The notes: generated from the sequence alone by a model not told the origin. A DNA stretch of 64,000 nucleotides from Pyropia yezoensis (GCA_009829735.1 CM020618.1:24165346-24229345); one strand, 5' to 3'; counted from the first letter of the stretch, positions 20,001 to 29,036 are shown. Numbers and translations: made by a program.

Positions 20001-21221
20001 AGGTTCTTCTACTGGCCAGCAATGGCCGTCGACGTGGTCGACCACGTAAGGGGATGCCACCCCTGTGCACGTAACCGCATGAGTCTGCATAGGCAGGCGT
20101 CTGCCATGAAGCTTTTCCCACCTGATGGGCCCAACGAGCAGGTCGCTATCGACATACTCGGGCCACTTCCGGTAACGGAAGAAGGGAACAGGTACATCCT
20201 GGTCATGTCTGACCGGTTCACTAAGCTGTCACGAGCGGCAGCCATCCCGAATGATACGGCATACACCATCATGAACGCAGTGGTTGACCACTGGATCAGT
20301 GCATACGGAGTCATGAAGCAACTCCTCTCCGACAACGGAGCAAACCTTACGTCAGCATTCTGCACTAAGGTCCTGGGCATGCTCGGTATCGAACCACGTC
20401 GGGCATCCGACTACCACCCGCAAACCAACGGGCAGGTGGAGCGGTTCAACCGCACCATCGTAAAGATGCTACAGTGCTACGTGGCCGAGCACACGAACAC
20501 TTGGGACAGGCTTCTGTCCGTACTCACCCTGGCATACAATGCCAGGCCACATCGGAGCACAAACATCGCTCCGCTGGAGTGGGTCATGCCACTAGGCGTC
20601 GGTAACCTGACGCTGCCACCAGGCAGGTGCACTCGGTATGATACACCGAAAGGCCGACCGGCCGAACGTATCGACCTAGCTTGGTTGGCCAAGCTATCGT
20701 GGATGATTCCTAAGCTCAAGGGTGCCCTTGACAGAACACAACTTCGATATAAGAAGAACTTCGACGCCCGACTACGGGTGCGCAACGCTACCTTGGTAAC
20801 AGGTGACTGGGTCTATATCAGACACCAGAAGTTCCGGGGGAACAAGCTCATGCTACCGGTCAAGGGACCGTACCAGATTCTCCACAGAGATGACCACTCT
20901 GTTATCTTACACTCCGATACGGAGATCCAACGCATCAGTGTGAATGATGTCACACCTGCTCCGAAGCCGGAACAGCCTCTGCCGGTACCGGCTGGGTTGC
21001 TACATGAAGCTCTTACAACCCACCGGTCAGATGACCCGGTGGGACCGGATGGGATTCCATACCAAGTAGAGAGCGTGGTCGGACACACCGACCCGGACCT
21101 ACGAGGACCCTGGTACGTCAAGGTTATGTGGGTCGGATACGACTCACCCACCTGGGAACAGGCGGCAAATATACCCCGCCAACTCCTCATGCCTTACATG
21201 AGGCGACGACGCCTACTGTAA
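17055..21221 (+). CDS. pol: Pol polyprotein of element A: protease, RT, RNase H, integrase, chromodomain
   Basis: The ORF has 1388 residues without interruption. The protease motif is DTGAGPNLI at residue 113. Reverse transcriptase has the catalytic YLDD at residue 580. RNase H starts near DVDACDTQVG (about residue 729) and ends near LGDALSR. Integrase has an HHCC zinc domain (EHENPTAGHPG to GCHPCARNR), then the DDE triad at D1033 (AIDILG), D1093 (LSDNG) and E1129 (NGQVER), a DD35E spacing. The C-terminus (YQVESVVGHTDP to VMWVGYDSPTWEQ) reads as a chromodomain, which in chromoviruses steers integration to marked chromatin. Pol follows gag by eight bases in the -1 frame. Expression could be by -1 frameshifting or re-initiation; the sequence does not decide. 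Confidence 0.95.
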   Translation: MTGGRWGNPSKPPRSTAGKAPRRARLSRRRINPRVHLPAPTTRRQGIDDQPPRLGGEDGKPRHMEPDKGPVQDARATPDIGVGHVLFTLENFKVSATLGVDPQSTRSYYPVLDTGAGPNLIRKDTLPDKWLPRVRVTRGPTIKDANGRLIRTTAAMSLRVTIGELTTEVDFLVCETLSVPCILGCTFINVHVDAIRPGRRTVELQEADGTKRGHTAIVRDLTLQGSHVNVAEVYASVEPKTLRLAKRTRFEPLSETVLPVNCDLAGICRVKSNLRTYKRHGLTMANGLIDLPSGGSSLLVMANYRRKAVTLPKGTILGIAELYEGDILTPDKEGQVDPLEVLAVAETTERQQPDDGKPNPSAAPADLPPKDQEALKALAEADLDHLHPSVAEGVRRMLRKHDVMWTGGALGTIGATQHRIDLVPGARPARSQPHRAGPMQREIVDGEVKRMSEAKVIRPSMSEWGAPVVIVPKKDQTPRFCIDYRRLNLVTKKDSYPLPRMDECIDSLGEATVFTTIDCNAGYWQIPVADEDIPKTAFVCHSGVYEFLRMPFGLSNAPATFQRAIDIILSGVKWRNCLVYLDDVIVFSRNMDDHVQHVDEVLTLLRNAGVTLRLKKCAFFQQTVEYLGHQITPGKLGVLEANTRALRDARFPNTQTQLKSFLGMCHVYRRFVKDFARIAKPLTVLTSSTLPKVLQPPSPSEEEAFESLKRALLSPPVLALPHRRGTFVIDVDACDTQVGCTLLQGETLIGTDNVIPDLRPVGYFSRTLNPAERNYSATERECLGVIWAVQLLRPYLEGSRFIVRSDHEPLRWLLNLGDKDSDSHGRLARWRLKMAEHDYRTVYKAGSTHHLGDALSRLDTPSGDTRPVDEDIPVVPVCMVGNATQGMVDHTMAHRACPLTLADFREAQANDDDCRRHRANLLAGTAGIFSKNEDGLIYRRAPADGRHQVVVPVSLRQAVMEREHENPTAGHPGGSRMFAAMRRFFYWPAMAVDVVDHVRGCHPCARNRMSLHRQASAMKLFPPDGPNEQVAIDILGPLPVTEEGNRYILVMSDRFTKLSRAAAIPNDTAYTIMNAVVDHWISAYGVMKQLLSDNGANLTSAFCTKVLGMLGIEPRRASDYHPQTNGQVERFNRTIVKMLQCYVAEHTNTWDRLLSVLTLAYNARPHRSTNIAPLEWVMPLGVGNLTLPPGRCTRYDTPKGRPAERIDLAWLAKLSWMIPKLKGALDRTQLRYKKNFDARLRVRNATLVTGDWVYIRHQKFRGNKLMLPVKGPYQILHRDDHSVILHSDTEIQRISVNDVTPAPKPEQPLPVPAGLLHEALTTHRSDDPVGPDGIPYQVESVVGHTDPDLRGPWYVKVMWVGYDSPTWEQAANIPRQLLMPYMRRRRLL

Positions 21222-21699
21222 CCACCCAACCGACACCGACTTCGGCTGTTGGGGGGTGAGGCTTATACCTACTAAGTAGGGTGTGACATGGTTACGGCAG
21301 ACTTAGGTTTCTAAGTCAAATCAGACTTAGGTTTCTAAGTCGAACCAAGGTTAGGCAACTAAGTAGAGTCAAGCTTAGGTAACTAAGTAAAACCTGAACC
21401 TTAATAAGTTAACTTAAAGGTAAAGGCTAACTTCGATAATATCGAAGTAAATAGGGGGCTTACACGGGAGGATGACCTCCCCAAGCCAAGACACAAAGTG
21501 AGGGAGGATGACCTCCCCAAACAGGAACCAACCGGAAGAAGTTGGGCGGGAGGCAAGGCACCACTGAGCCAGAAGGGGTACTCCCCAGGGCAGCAAACAG
21601 AGGCAAGCAATGCCCCCAAAGGGGATGAGTTTATACTCACTACTACCCGGCTACCATAAGGGTCACCGGGGCCCTCTCCCTCACAACCAATAGCACTCC
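21222..21699. promoter_or_regulatory. Convergent intergenic interval of element A with hairpins and 24-bp array
   Basis: This separates the pol stop from the antisense ORF stop. It is strikingly AT-rich compared with the rest. It holds a CCTACT-A-AGTAGG inverted repeat near 21268-21280, four tandem 24-bp units at 21300-21395, a perfect hairpin ACTTCGAT-AAT-ATCGAAGT near 21430-21448, and two GGGAGGATGACCTCCC hairpins near 21466 and 21501. A bidirectional 3'-end or transcription-stop region is the simplest reading. Confidence 0.55.
21300..21395. repeat. Four tandem 24-bp hairpin units
   Basis: Units start at 21300, 21324, 21348 and 21372. The first two each contain the inverted repeat GACTTAG-GTTT-CTAAGTC; the other two keep the CTTAGG...CTAAGT core with changes. 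Element D has a matching four-unit array and B a two-unit remnant. Confidence 0.85.
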
Positions 21700-24069
21700 T
21701 CAGTGGGTAGACCCACTGCCCGAGGGAGGCCACTCACGCGTAAGCGCGTATACCTCCGTGCTCCACCGGTCGGCAATCTCACGACGGGCAATCACCCGAG
21801 TTACCTCGGTGCATAGCTGGACGAGGGTGCTGCGGCCAGCCTCCACGTCCTCCAGAGCTTTCTGGAGGCGGTCCAGCACGCCACCGAAGCAACGCGCTGA
21901 CCCAACTAGCGCAGCACCTGGGGGGATATCCCCCCAGCTAACAGAGAGACCCTCCCGCATTGCGCGGGCAACAAGGGCGTCAACGCCCTCATACCAGAGA
22001 CGGGGACCCCGGTCTTGTATTACAGGGGCGGGAGCGGACACTGGCGCAGCCAGAGGAGCCAAAGGAGCCGACACGGCTACCACCGGAGCCGGTGGCACCT
22101 GATACGAGGCTCGGTAGGACCCTACCGAAGGGGCTCCACCGTAACCCCGGCGGGGCTCCGCCCGACGACGGGACACCTCACGCTCCCCACCAGCGGAGCC
22201 CCACTCTCGGGGACGACGGCCAACCGCCGCCGGTATCGGGTTACCGAACCACGGGGCAAGGACCTGAAGAGGGTCATGGATAACCATGGGAATACCCAGG
22301 TCAGGAACGGCCTCGGTGGACGCCCACCCATGGCAACTAGGCTCACCCGGCTGAGTACGCCGGATACGCAACGAGTGACGAGGCAAGGGGGTAGCTTCAG
22401 CCTGCGGGTCCCGGTACGGGGGAAGGGCCAACACCCCAGCCCAGTTCACGGCATCGTGAACAGCCAGCAGGGCCTCGAACTCCCGGGCCAACCCGGTCTT
22501 GGCAGCTATCAGGTCCACGCCCAACTGCGCGATGTGCCGACGGACACCCGTCGGAAGATGAAACAGGCGCCCCTGCCGGCGGACGGACAGCAAGAAGGAG
22601 GAAGCCTGCCCGAGGGTAACCTCAAGGGTGAAGGTACCCTGCAACGGGTGGACCGGCCGGGAGGCCAACACACTCCCGAAGTATCGGAGACAGGGACCGG
22701 TGTCAAACCGGAAAGCAGGGGCGGGTTCCCACTCCTCCTGCCACAGAGGCGGGCGCACGGCAGTGTAGACCGGCGCGCGACCGTTACCGGTCTGCAACGC
22801 ACACGTTATATCGGTGCGGAACGCATCCGCCATGACACCATGGTTGCGTCGCCAGCTCGACGCTGACTTCAACCCCGCCATAGGCGGGTACGGAGCCGTC
22901 AACGTCAGGTACGGGGATACCCCCGGGAAGTACTCGAACCCGGGATACCGGCCGGTATCACCCACCGTCTTCCCAAATGCAACTGGCTCCGCCGCCGCCG
23001 CAATCCCCCGAGCACTAGCCGGGTAGTCAACCTCCCGCGGCAACGCGGGGGCAATCAAGTCGCATATTCCGAAGGTGGAGTCGAGGTAGACCTCACCCCG
23101 CCCAATCCGGGAGCGCCAGAGCTGCGCATGCCGGTCATCCGGCTGGCTCAGGATCCAATGGTGTTCCACTCGCACCGCGTTCGGCTGGTTGACCAGCCGC
23201 ACCAACTCCCGCTCCCAACTCGGGTCCACCTTGACGCGCCGGGAGGACTCTCCACGGGGATGGGGCAGGTGGAAGTCCACCCGCATCCGCCCATCGGACT
23301 CCATTGACTCTTGCACAGTCAGGCCTCGAACCCGAGCCACCAAGTCGAACATCGACATGGCGGGTTGACCCGCCGCCACGGCGACGCCGCCACCCAACGA
23401 GGCAACCCGGGCAGGTCCAGGAAGAGTCGGGGGTGCCGGGGGATGCCCCACCGGCACATGGGCCGTTGCCGGCGGTGCCCGAGGCCGAGGAGGAAGAAGA
23501 AGGACGGGCGCCCGCCCGGAGTAACTACCGGAGTCCACAGCCATCGGTGTAAACCCACCTTGACCACCAGACGCCCGCGGCACCGCGGGCAGAGCATCGC
23601 CGCCACCCGGACCCGACGTGGGTACCACGGGGGCAGCACGGGTAGACCCGCTACCCGCCGCAGCGGACACACCAACCGGGCGGGCACCCGCGCCGTCTTG
23701 ACCCGCCAGACTGGACGGGGTGCCAACACCACCATCCGCCACGCCGGCGACACCGTCTTGAGGTAGAGCCACGCCGGTACCGGCCACAGAAGCCATCCGG
23801 GCCGCCGGAGGAGAAGCGGTAGAAGCCACCGCTGCACGCGGTTGTCCGCCACCCGACGGAGCCGTCGTGCCGCTACACACAGACGACAACCCGCCCGGCG
23901 CGCCGTCCGGGGCCACACGAACGGTCACCCGGTCGTCCTCGTCCTCCGACGAGCTCGCTAGGAAGCACTCGGCGGCGGTGGCGGAGACGGGAACGTCGTC
24001 CACCATCACCTCTTCCCCCTCTTCAGGCAGGAGGTCGTCCTCGCCCCCGGGTACCTGGGGATCCGACAT
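21700..24069 (-). CDS. Antisense ORF protein of element A (unknown family, 789 aa)
   Basis: A minus-strand ORF of 789 residues runs from the ATG at 24069 to the stop at 21700, convergent with pol. The first 250 or so residues look disordered: an acidic start, a cluster SSSEDEDD at about 39-46, then Ala/Gly/Pro-rich sequence. A compact region follows with PSWERELVRLVNQP, HHWILSQPDDRHAQLW, DYPASARGIAAAAEPVAFG and FLLSVRRQGRLFHL. The C-terminus is helical and charged. I recognise no enzyme motif, membrane segment or signal peptide. Elements B and D carry full-length copies. Antisense ORFs between pol and the 3' LTR are known from some plant Ty3/gypsy clades such as Tat/Retand and Grande, mostly of unknown function. 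A role in regulating, packaging or localising the element is only conjecture. Confidence 0.85.
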   Translation of the reverse strand: MSDPQVPGGEDDLLPEEGEEVMVDDVPVSATAAECFLASSSEDEDDRVTVRVAPDGAPGGLSSVCSGTTAPSGGGQPRAAVASTASPPAARMASVAGTGVALPQDGVAGVADGGVGTPSSLAGQDGAGARPVGVSAAAGSGSTRAAPVVPTSGPGGGDALPAVPRASGGQGGFTPMAVDSGSYSGRAPVLLLPPRPRAPPATAHVPVGHPPAPPTLPGPARVASLGGGVAVAAGQPAMSMFDLVARVRGLTVQESMESDGRMRVDFHLPHPRGESSRRVKVDPSWERELVRLVNQPNAVRVEHHWILSQPDDRHAQLWRSRIGRGEVYLDSTFGICDLIAPALPREVDYPASARGIAAAAEPVAFGKTVGDTGRYPGFEYFPGVSPYLTLTAPYPPMAGLKSASSWRRNHGVMADAFRTDITCALQTGNGRAPVYTAVRPPLWQEEWEPAPAFRFDTGPCLRYFGSVLASRPVHPLQGTFTLEVTLGQASSFLLSVRRQGRLFHLPTGVRRHIAQLGVDLIAAKTGLAREFEALLAVHDAVNWAGVLALPPYRDPQAEATPLPRHSLRIRRTQPGEPSCHGWASTEAVPDLGIPMVIHDPLQVLAPWFGNPIPAAVGRRPREWGSAGGEREVSRRRAEPRRGYGGAPSVGSYRASYQVPPAPVVAVSAPLAPLAAPVSAPAPVIQDRGPRLWYEGVDALVARAMREGLSVSWGDIPPGAALVGSARCFGGVLDRLQKALEDVEAGRSTLVQLCTEVTRVIARREIADRWSTEVYALTREWPPSGSGSTH

Positions 24070-24441
24070 GGTGCAACCGGGGTGGCAGGGGCGCCCCTTG
24101 CAGAAAAGCCGAGGCCGGCTCGACCCGGTACGAGGAACGCTCGCGCGGACGAGCCAGGGAAGCGCGGGCGCCCGCGCTTATGACCACAAACGGCCACGAG
24201 AAGCGCCGCAGGCGCGCGGGTCGACCCGCGCCCCACGAGGCTACGAACGGGCTCCACCCAGGCACCTGGGCGGGCCGGGGCCACACCCCCGTACGGGGCA
24301 ACCAAGAGGGGTTCACCCCGAAACCGCCCCCGCGAAAAGCGGGAGCGGCCGCCCCCATTCACTCGGTAACACGAGAGGGGCTCCCCTACCACCAGACACC
24401 TGGTGGCGGATCCGCTTGCACCACCCCTCGGAAAGGGGGGT

Positions 24442-24486
24442 CGTGAACAGAAACCCGCATCGGGAATTTAACGGTCCGGAAAACGG
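24442..24486 (-). promoter_or_regulatory. Conserved block upstream of the antisense ORF (element A)
   Basis: This 45-bp block, with GACCGTTAAATTCCCGAT on the minus strand, is almost identical in A, B and D. It lies 366-373 bp upstream of each antisense-ORF ATG, so it could be part of a promoter for that ORF. It is also within the stretch before the 3' LTR and might serve replication instead. Confidence 0.35.
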
Positions 24487-24649
24487 ATCGTGTGTGTACC
24501 ACACAAAGGGGGGCACCCCCCTCAGACAACCTCGAAAAGGGGTGTCTGTCGCGACAGGGCGCAAAGCCCCACCCGACTGGTAAACGGTCACGCGACCCAC
24601 TTACATTCGGAACCCCAAATGCAACTCGACCCGAGGACGGGCCGAATCT

Positions 24650-24660
24650 AAGGGGGGGAT
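24650..24660 (+). promoter_or_regulatory. Polypurine tract of element A
   Basis: AAGGGGGGGAT immediately precedes the 3' LTR. The same purine run borders the equivalent LTRs of B and D. It would prime plus-strand DNA synthesis. Confidence 0.85.
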
Positions 24661-24661
24661 A

Positions 24662-25024
24662 TGTAGCAATATGGTTGTCCGTATTGTGACCCTAATATTA
24701 GGGGGGCTACTTCTAACCCTTAACTTTCAATTTGGGAGTCCGTACTGGTCACGGTATCTATAAGTTACGTATGACCAGAGGGACTTGCATCTTGGGGTGG
24801 AGGGTAGTTAGTAGTGCCTCCGAGGGTTTATAACGAGGGGGCCGGCGGCGAATCCACCGCCGGCCAAGGTAGAACAACAAACCCCTCCCATTTGGGCTCT
24901 CATCTTGGTCCCGTGGCTTGCGCTCCAAGGACAGCAACCTTGGCCTCCCGGTGACGTTGGTGCCGATTTCCCCTGGCGGGTGTTCCCTGAGAGTGGACGT
25001 GCGACGGATCCCTATTGTGCTACA
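24662..25024 (+). repeat. Element A 3' LTR
   Basis: This is 363 bp, collinear with the 5' LTR without gaps but with 13 substitutions. Most of the variant bases match the LTRs of element B rather than D. Confidence 0.93.
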
Positions 25025-25029
25025 GTCGG
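25025..25029. repeat. Target-site duplication of element A, right copy
   Basis: GTCGG follows the terminal CA of the 3' LTR and matches 14270-14274. Confidence 0.85.
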
Positions 25030-26905
25030 TCTCCTCTCAGACCGCTGCCTCCCGTGTCCCCTCCTCAAGAGGTGCTTTCCCCTGCCTCCCCTTGCCTCCT
25101 CCTGCCTTCCCCTGCCTCCCGCTGCCGTCCCCTGCCCCCCGCTGCCTTCCACTGCTGCCCTTTGCTCCCCCCGGCACCATGTCTGCCTCTCCCTGCCCCC
25201 CCCTGCACCATGTATGTCTTCCCCTGTCCTCCCCTGCACAACGCCTGCCTCCCTCTTCTCCCCCTTCCTGTCATAGCCGTTGCCCAGTGGCCACACCGGG
25301 CGCCACCCGCTCCTCCACCCGTCCCCTGTGATTGCGTCTCCTCTCAACCGCCTGCTCCCCCCGCCTTCCTCTTCGCCGAATGCCGCTGACTTTGGGGTCC
25401 TTCGTCAGCTCTCGGCAGGATGTGGCGGTCGTCGGTGAGTGGTGGGGGGGTACGGGACGTGGTGGGGGCGGCAACGGATCTGCAGCAGCTCTGGTACCGA
25501 CCGGGGTGTCGGTCCCTATTGCAGTGGCGCTGCCGTAGCCGCTGTGGTGCAAGGTCTTCTGGCCGGGCCTCGGTTGGGGGCGGCGAGGGGTGGGGTGACG
25601 ATGGGCGGGGTCTTGTGTGTGGCGTGGGATGGAAAGGGGTCGAGCATGTAGTGAGAGGCGGCGAGGAATGGGGCGACGAGGCCAGAGTGGCGTGGTGTGG
25701 CCGTCACTGGAGCTCTGGGACTGGCTGATGTGCCGTTCACCTCGGCGGAGGCGCTGCCTTGACCGGCTTGGCACAAGGTACGTCGGGTCTGGCCCGTTTG
25801 GGGGCGGGGACGGGTCTGGTGGCGATAGGGGGGGTCATCGTCGGCGACCGGAACCACGCGCGATGCGTTGCATGTTGGAATTTCAACACTGCAACTGACT
25901 GCAATTGCTGCAATCTCCTGCAGTACAAAAAGGTGCACCGAGTACGACTCAACGGACTTCGGTACTGCAATGCATGCATTTCATTGAACTGCCGTGTGGT
26001 TCTGTGCATGTCAGTGCGATGCAAAATTCCCAGCCTCGTAGCCACGCAGCCCTACGTCTTGTGGATGACTGGAGAAAGGCAGGCTGCGGCCTCGGGCTCT
26101 ACCAAAACGAACTCCTCCACAACGAGCATTGAGCGGCCCCTTTATTAAAAGTACCCTTCCAACTTGGTTGAACCCGTCCGATAATGTGCTCCAGTGCTCC
26201 CAGTTCTCGTCGTCGGGGCGATTCGTGCTTGAGCGACGTCACCGCACCGCGTCCAAAGCTCAATACGCATGGGCTACTTGGCGGCACCCCGTCCAGGCTA
26301 CGCAGTTCCCCGCGCCCGCGCTCACACAGAGCTGATTCACGACAGAGGTCCTCTCCGTCAGCTCTGATTCTCTTCTCTTGCCATCAGAGCAGTGGATCTT
26401 GCCACAAGATCGCACTTGACGCACGTTGAGAATAACGGAACCCCCCTCAGAGCTCTCATGGTACCGGGTCCGACCGATTCTGCGACCAAGTCAGAGCATA
26501 ATCGACTTGGTACCACCAACACACAACAACGGCTCACTCCGTGATCTGACAACGATTTAAGATTTTCTTTCACCGCCCCGTCTCCAGGTACCACGAGCGG
26601 TTCCCACCACACATTCCTGAGATCGCTCTCCGTCTCTGTTCAATCACGGCTTAACAGGACATCAACGCTGCCTCTCACCGCCAGGTACCATTTTTGTCGA
26701 GACCAAGTCACAGTTGAGCACCTCTCTAGACGGAAAAAGAGCAACGGGAAGAAGAAGCGTATCACACATGCAAAGCGAACCAACACACGACACTGATCAA
26801 GGCAAGGAAAGAATAACAAGAGAAGACAATGCGAATACAAGGCAATACAGACGATATCACGCATACAGAGGCAGTGTCCTTCAGGAGTACAGGAAACACT
26901 CAGTT
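25025..26905. other. Right flank of element A, no gene recognised
   Basis: 25030-25330 is a polypyrimidine tract built on imperfect CCCCTGCCTCC units. 25480-25840 seems to be a diverged direct duplication with a period near 222 bp (compare GCAGTGGCGCTGCC near 25521 and GCGGAGGCGCTGCC near 25745). From about 25860 the base composition becomes much less GC-rich and stays so through the transposase remnant, so 25860-26905 probably belongs to that DNA transposon. I could not identify its terminal repeats. Confidence 0.4.
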
Positions 26906-28932
26906 CTACTGCACGAACGCATTGATTATAAACCGCCGCTGCTCGAGATCATCGGCATCTATCGGATGCGTGGACGGGAAGTCGTCGAGGCTATGCCGGC
27001 TCAACCAAATTTTCCAGTCATGCTCCACACAGAGCACCTTGGGGACGACGCCCAAGTCGATGGCCTCAAGCTCAACAGCAGCAGAGCCCGGCTGAAGTTC
27101 CCAGCGCAACCGCGTGCACCCATACGCGGCAACTGGACAGTCAGGGCGGGGTGTCGCAACCTTGGCTCGTTCAACGACCACCTATCGACGCACAGAACCA
27201 GCTAGACTGGCCACTAAGACCCGGACCCGACCGTACTGCTCCGTCCCGTCAGACCTCCGATAGCGCGCCCAATCAAACCAAGGACGACCTCTAAGATTAT
27301 CAGCCACCTACACGGTTGACCTACGCCCGTCAGCCTTGCGATAGGCCGCATTGGACAGCCAAGCGCCCGACTGCAGGACGACACTGGCAGATGCATCACA
27401 CTGCAAGGCATCGCAGAGCTTAGGCAAGTTCAGGTCCTCTGCAAGAGCACCAGCGACAAATGGCCTGCCTCGGACCCTGACACGTCGGCGACGATTTCCC
27501 TCGCGCCTCCCTTCCTTCTGCTCCACTTCGAGGGGGGCGATAAGCGTAGAGATCTGCTCTGCCAGCACCATCTGCAACGCTGCATGTTGCTACGTCTTAT
27601 TTGTGAGTTGGAAAGCCCGCTTGACGAACTTGTGCAGCGCCTCGCTCAGCCCAGTGTTGCCATCATACACATTGCCACGCAGAAGGAACTCATCTTTGAG
27701 ATGAGATACAGTCCGATGCACCTTGGTGGTGTTGGTCTCACCAAAAAGCTCGTCAAAGTCGTTCTCAATCCACTCGGAGAACCGCTCGCACAAGATCTTA
27801 GCACGCCGCCATGTCATCGGGCTTGGGTTGAAGATGTCCCGCAGAAGCGCGGCCAGCTCACAGAGGCTCCAGGTCAAAATCCCATGGTACCGTCGGCCTG
27901 GTGCATCGCGACCGAAGAGTCCTGCCATCGCGAACGGCAGAAAGTGCACGGCATCGCGGTGCTCCTTCCCCTTGAGAGTTGCTAGCAGAACCCCAGGCTT
28001 AATGAAATAGCCGGGTGAGACAGATGGGACATGATGAGTGCGGCAAGCATAAAGAAATCTTTTGTTTGCGTGCCGGACAGTTTCCGTGTCCGTCCCATGA
28101 AGAAGAAGGCTTTGGCGCGCAGTCGCCTTGGAGTAATTGTAGACGCCCTTGGTCAGCTCGCGACACACACCAAGATCAAGCACCTGTCAAGCAAACGTGA
28201 CACCAGTGTCCAGGTAGCGCACACAACAAAACACCAACCGAAACGTCAACAACACAGACAATGATGCACGATCACACACACTCGTACAGAGACATGCAAA
28301 CAATCACAAAAAGACATAACATCCAATACATTGCGTGACACATAACAAACACACTCGAGTCTAGATCGTACATGTAAACGATCGAAGCCAAGGATCTGGT
28401 ATAGAAGAAGGCAGCCGGACCCGAGGCCTGCCCAGGCCGCCAGAGCTCGCACGATGCAGTGAATGCTGTATTTCATCTCCATCGCATCGATGACAACGCC
28501 TGTGCCATACGTTCCCCGCATCCTTCCTCCCTTGAGGTGCTTGCCCACCATCTTCAGCACGTTGCGCTTCTTCGGCGGCACGCCAGAACGTCTACCGCAG
28601 GAGCTTGCTGGCGCCATACAGGGCGTACAACCAAATGCCGTTCCTTGGCGCTTCAGGCACACAATGTCTCGCTCCTCAGGCTGGTCACTCACATACAGTA
28701 CGACGCGAGGCGATACAGTACCTTGCGTGCCATCCATCATTGTCACAGTCACGCCAAAGTGGCTTGCCTGCATCAGCTCCTTGAAAGCCAGGTTGAGCGT
28801 GTGTTGAAGCACCTGTGCGCGAGCAGTGGCGGCGTTGTCGCCGGACGTTTTTTGAAAGTCAGCCCACACCTGTGGAACGTACGCAACAGTGACCCAGACG
28901 GGCACACGGGACAACTGGTTCATGATTCTCAA
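26906..28932 (-). pseudogene. CACTA-superfamily (Plavaka/KDZ-like) transposase, decayed, one intron
   Basis: The minus strand reads through three blocks. The block at 28923-28372 has RVVLYVSDQPEERDIVCLKR and a C-X2-C pair (FGCTPCMAP), and ends ILGFDRLH. A 188-bp GT-AG intron (28371-28184) joins this in phase to VLDLGVCRELTKGVY. The block 28183-27590 contains the typical KVHRTVSHLKDEF...TGLSEALHKFVKRAFQLTN pattern. A TAG at 27592-27590 then interrupts a frame that continues without shift to 27308 (LQMVLAEQISTLI). After another frame change, 27181-26906 resembles the C-terminal region, ending FIINAFVQ. Proteins of this type are cut-and-paste transposases. The N-terminal part is missing. Local composition is far less GC-rich than the host genes, in keeping with a foreign element. 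The family call rests on motif resemblance. Confidence 0.6.
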
Positions 28933-29036
28933 TCGTAAAGGATATGCAGAGACACTTCAGGACAGCAAATCATACGATATGAAGCGGACATACAGTCAGC
29001 GTCTGCCTCACTGATCTACAATGCACATAGGGACAC

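Larger units (their letters stand above)
14275..25024 (+). mobile_element. Element A: complete Ty3/gypsy chromodomain LTR retrotransposon with antisense ORF
   Basis: The element is 10,750 bp, bounded by two 363-bp LTRs starting TGTAGC and ending GCTACA, with 5-bp target duplications. The order is 5' LTR, primer-binding site, gag (14863-17046), pol (17055-21221), an AT-rich hairpin interval, a minus-strand ORF (24069-21700), polypurine tract, 3' LTR. All three ORFs are free of stops and frameshifts, so the copy looks recent and possibly autonomous. Elements B and D in this window belong to the same family. Confidence 0.95.

Noticed and set aside
21300-21395. CRISPR-like array
   Set aside because: The 24-bp units abut without spacers and sit in a retrotransposon of a eukaryote.
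22015-22866. Plus-strand frame of 283 codons in the antisense-ORF region of A, parallel with pol
   Set aside because: It could have been an env-like gene in the usual orientation, but its equivalents in B and D are split at different points, and third-position changes support the minus-strand frame.
23867-24583. Plus-strand frame between the antisense ORF start and the 3' LTR of A
   Set aside because: Not conserved as a frame in B and D; Pro/Arg-rich shadow sequence.
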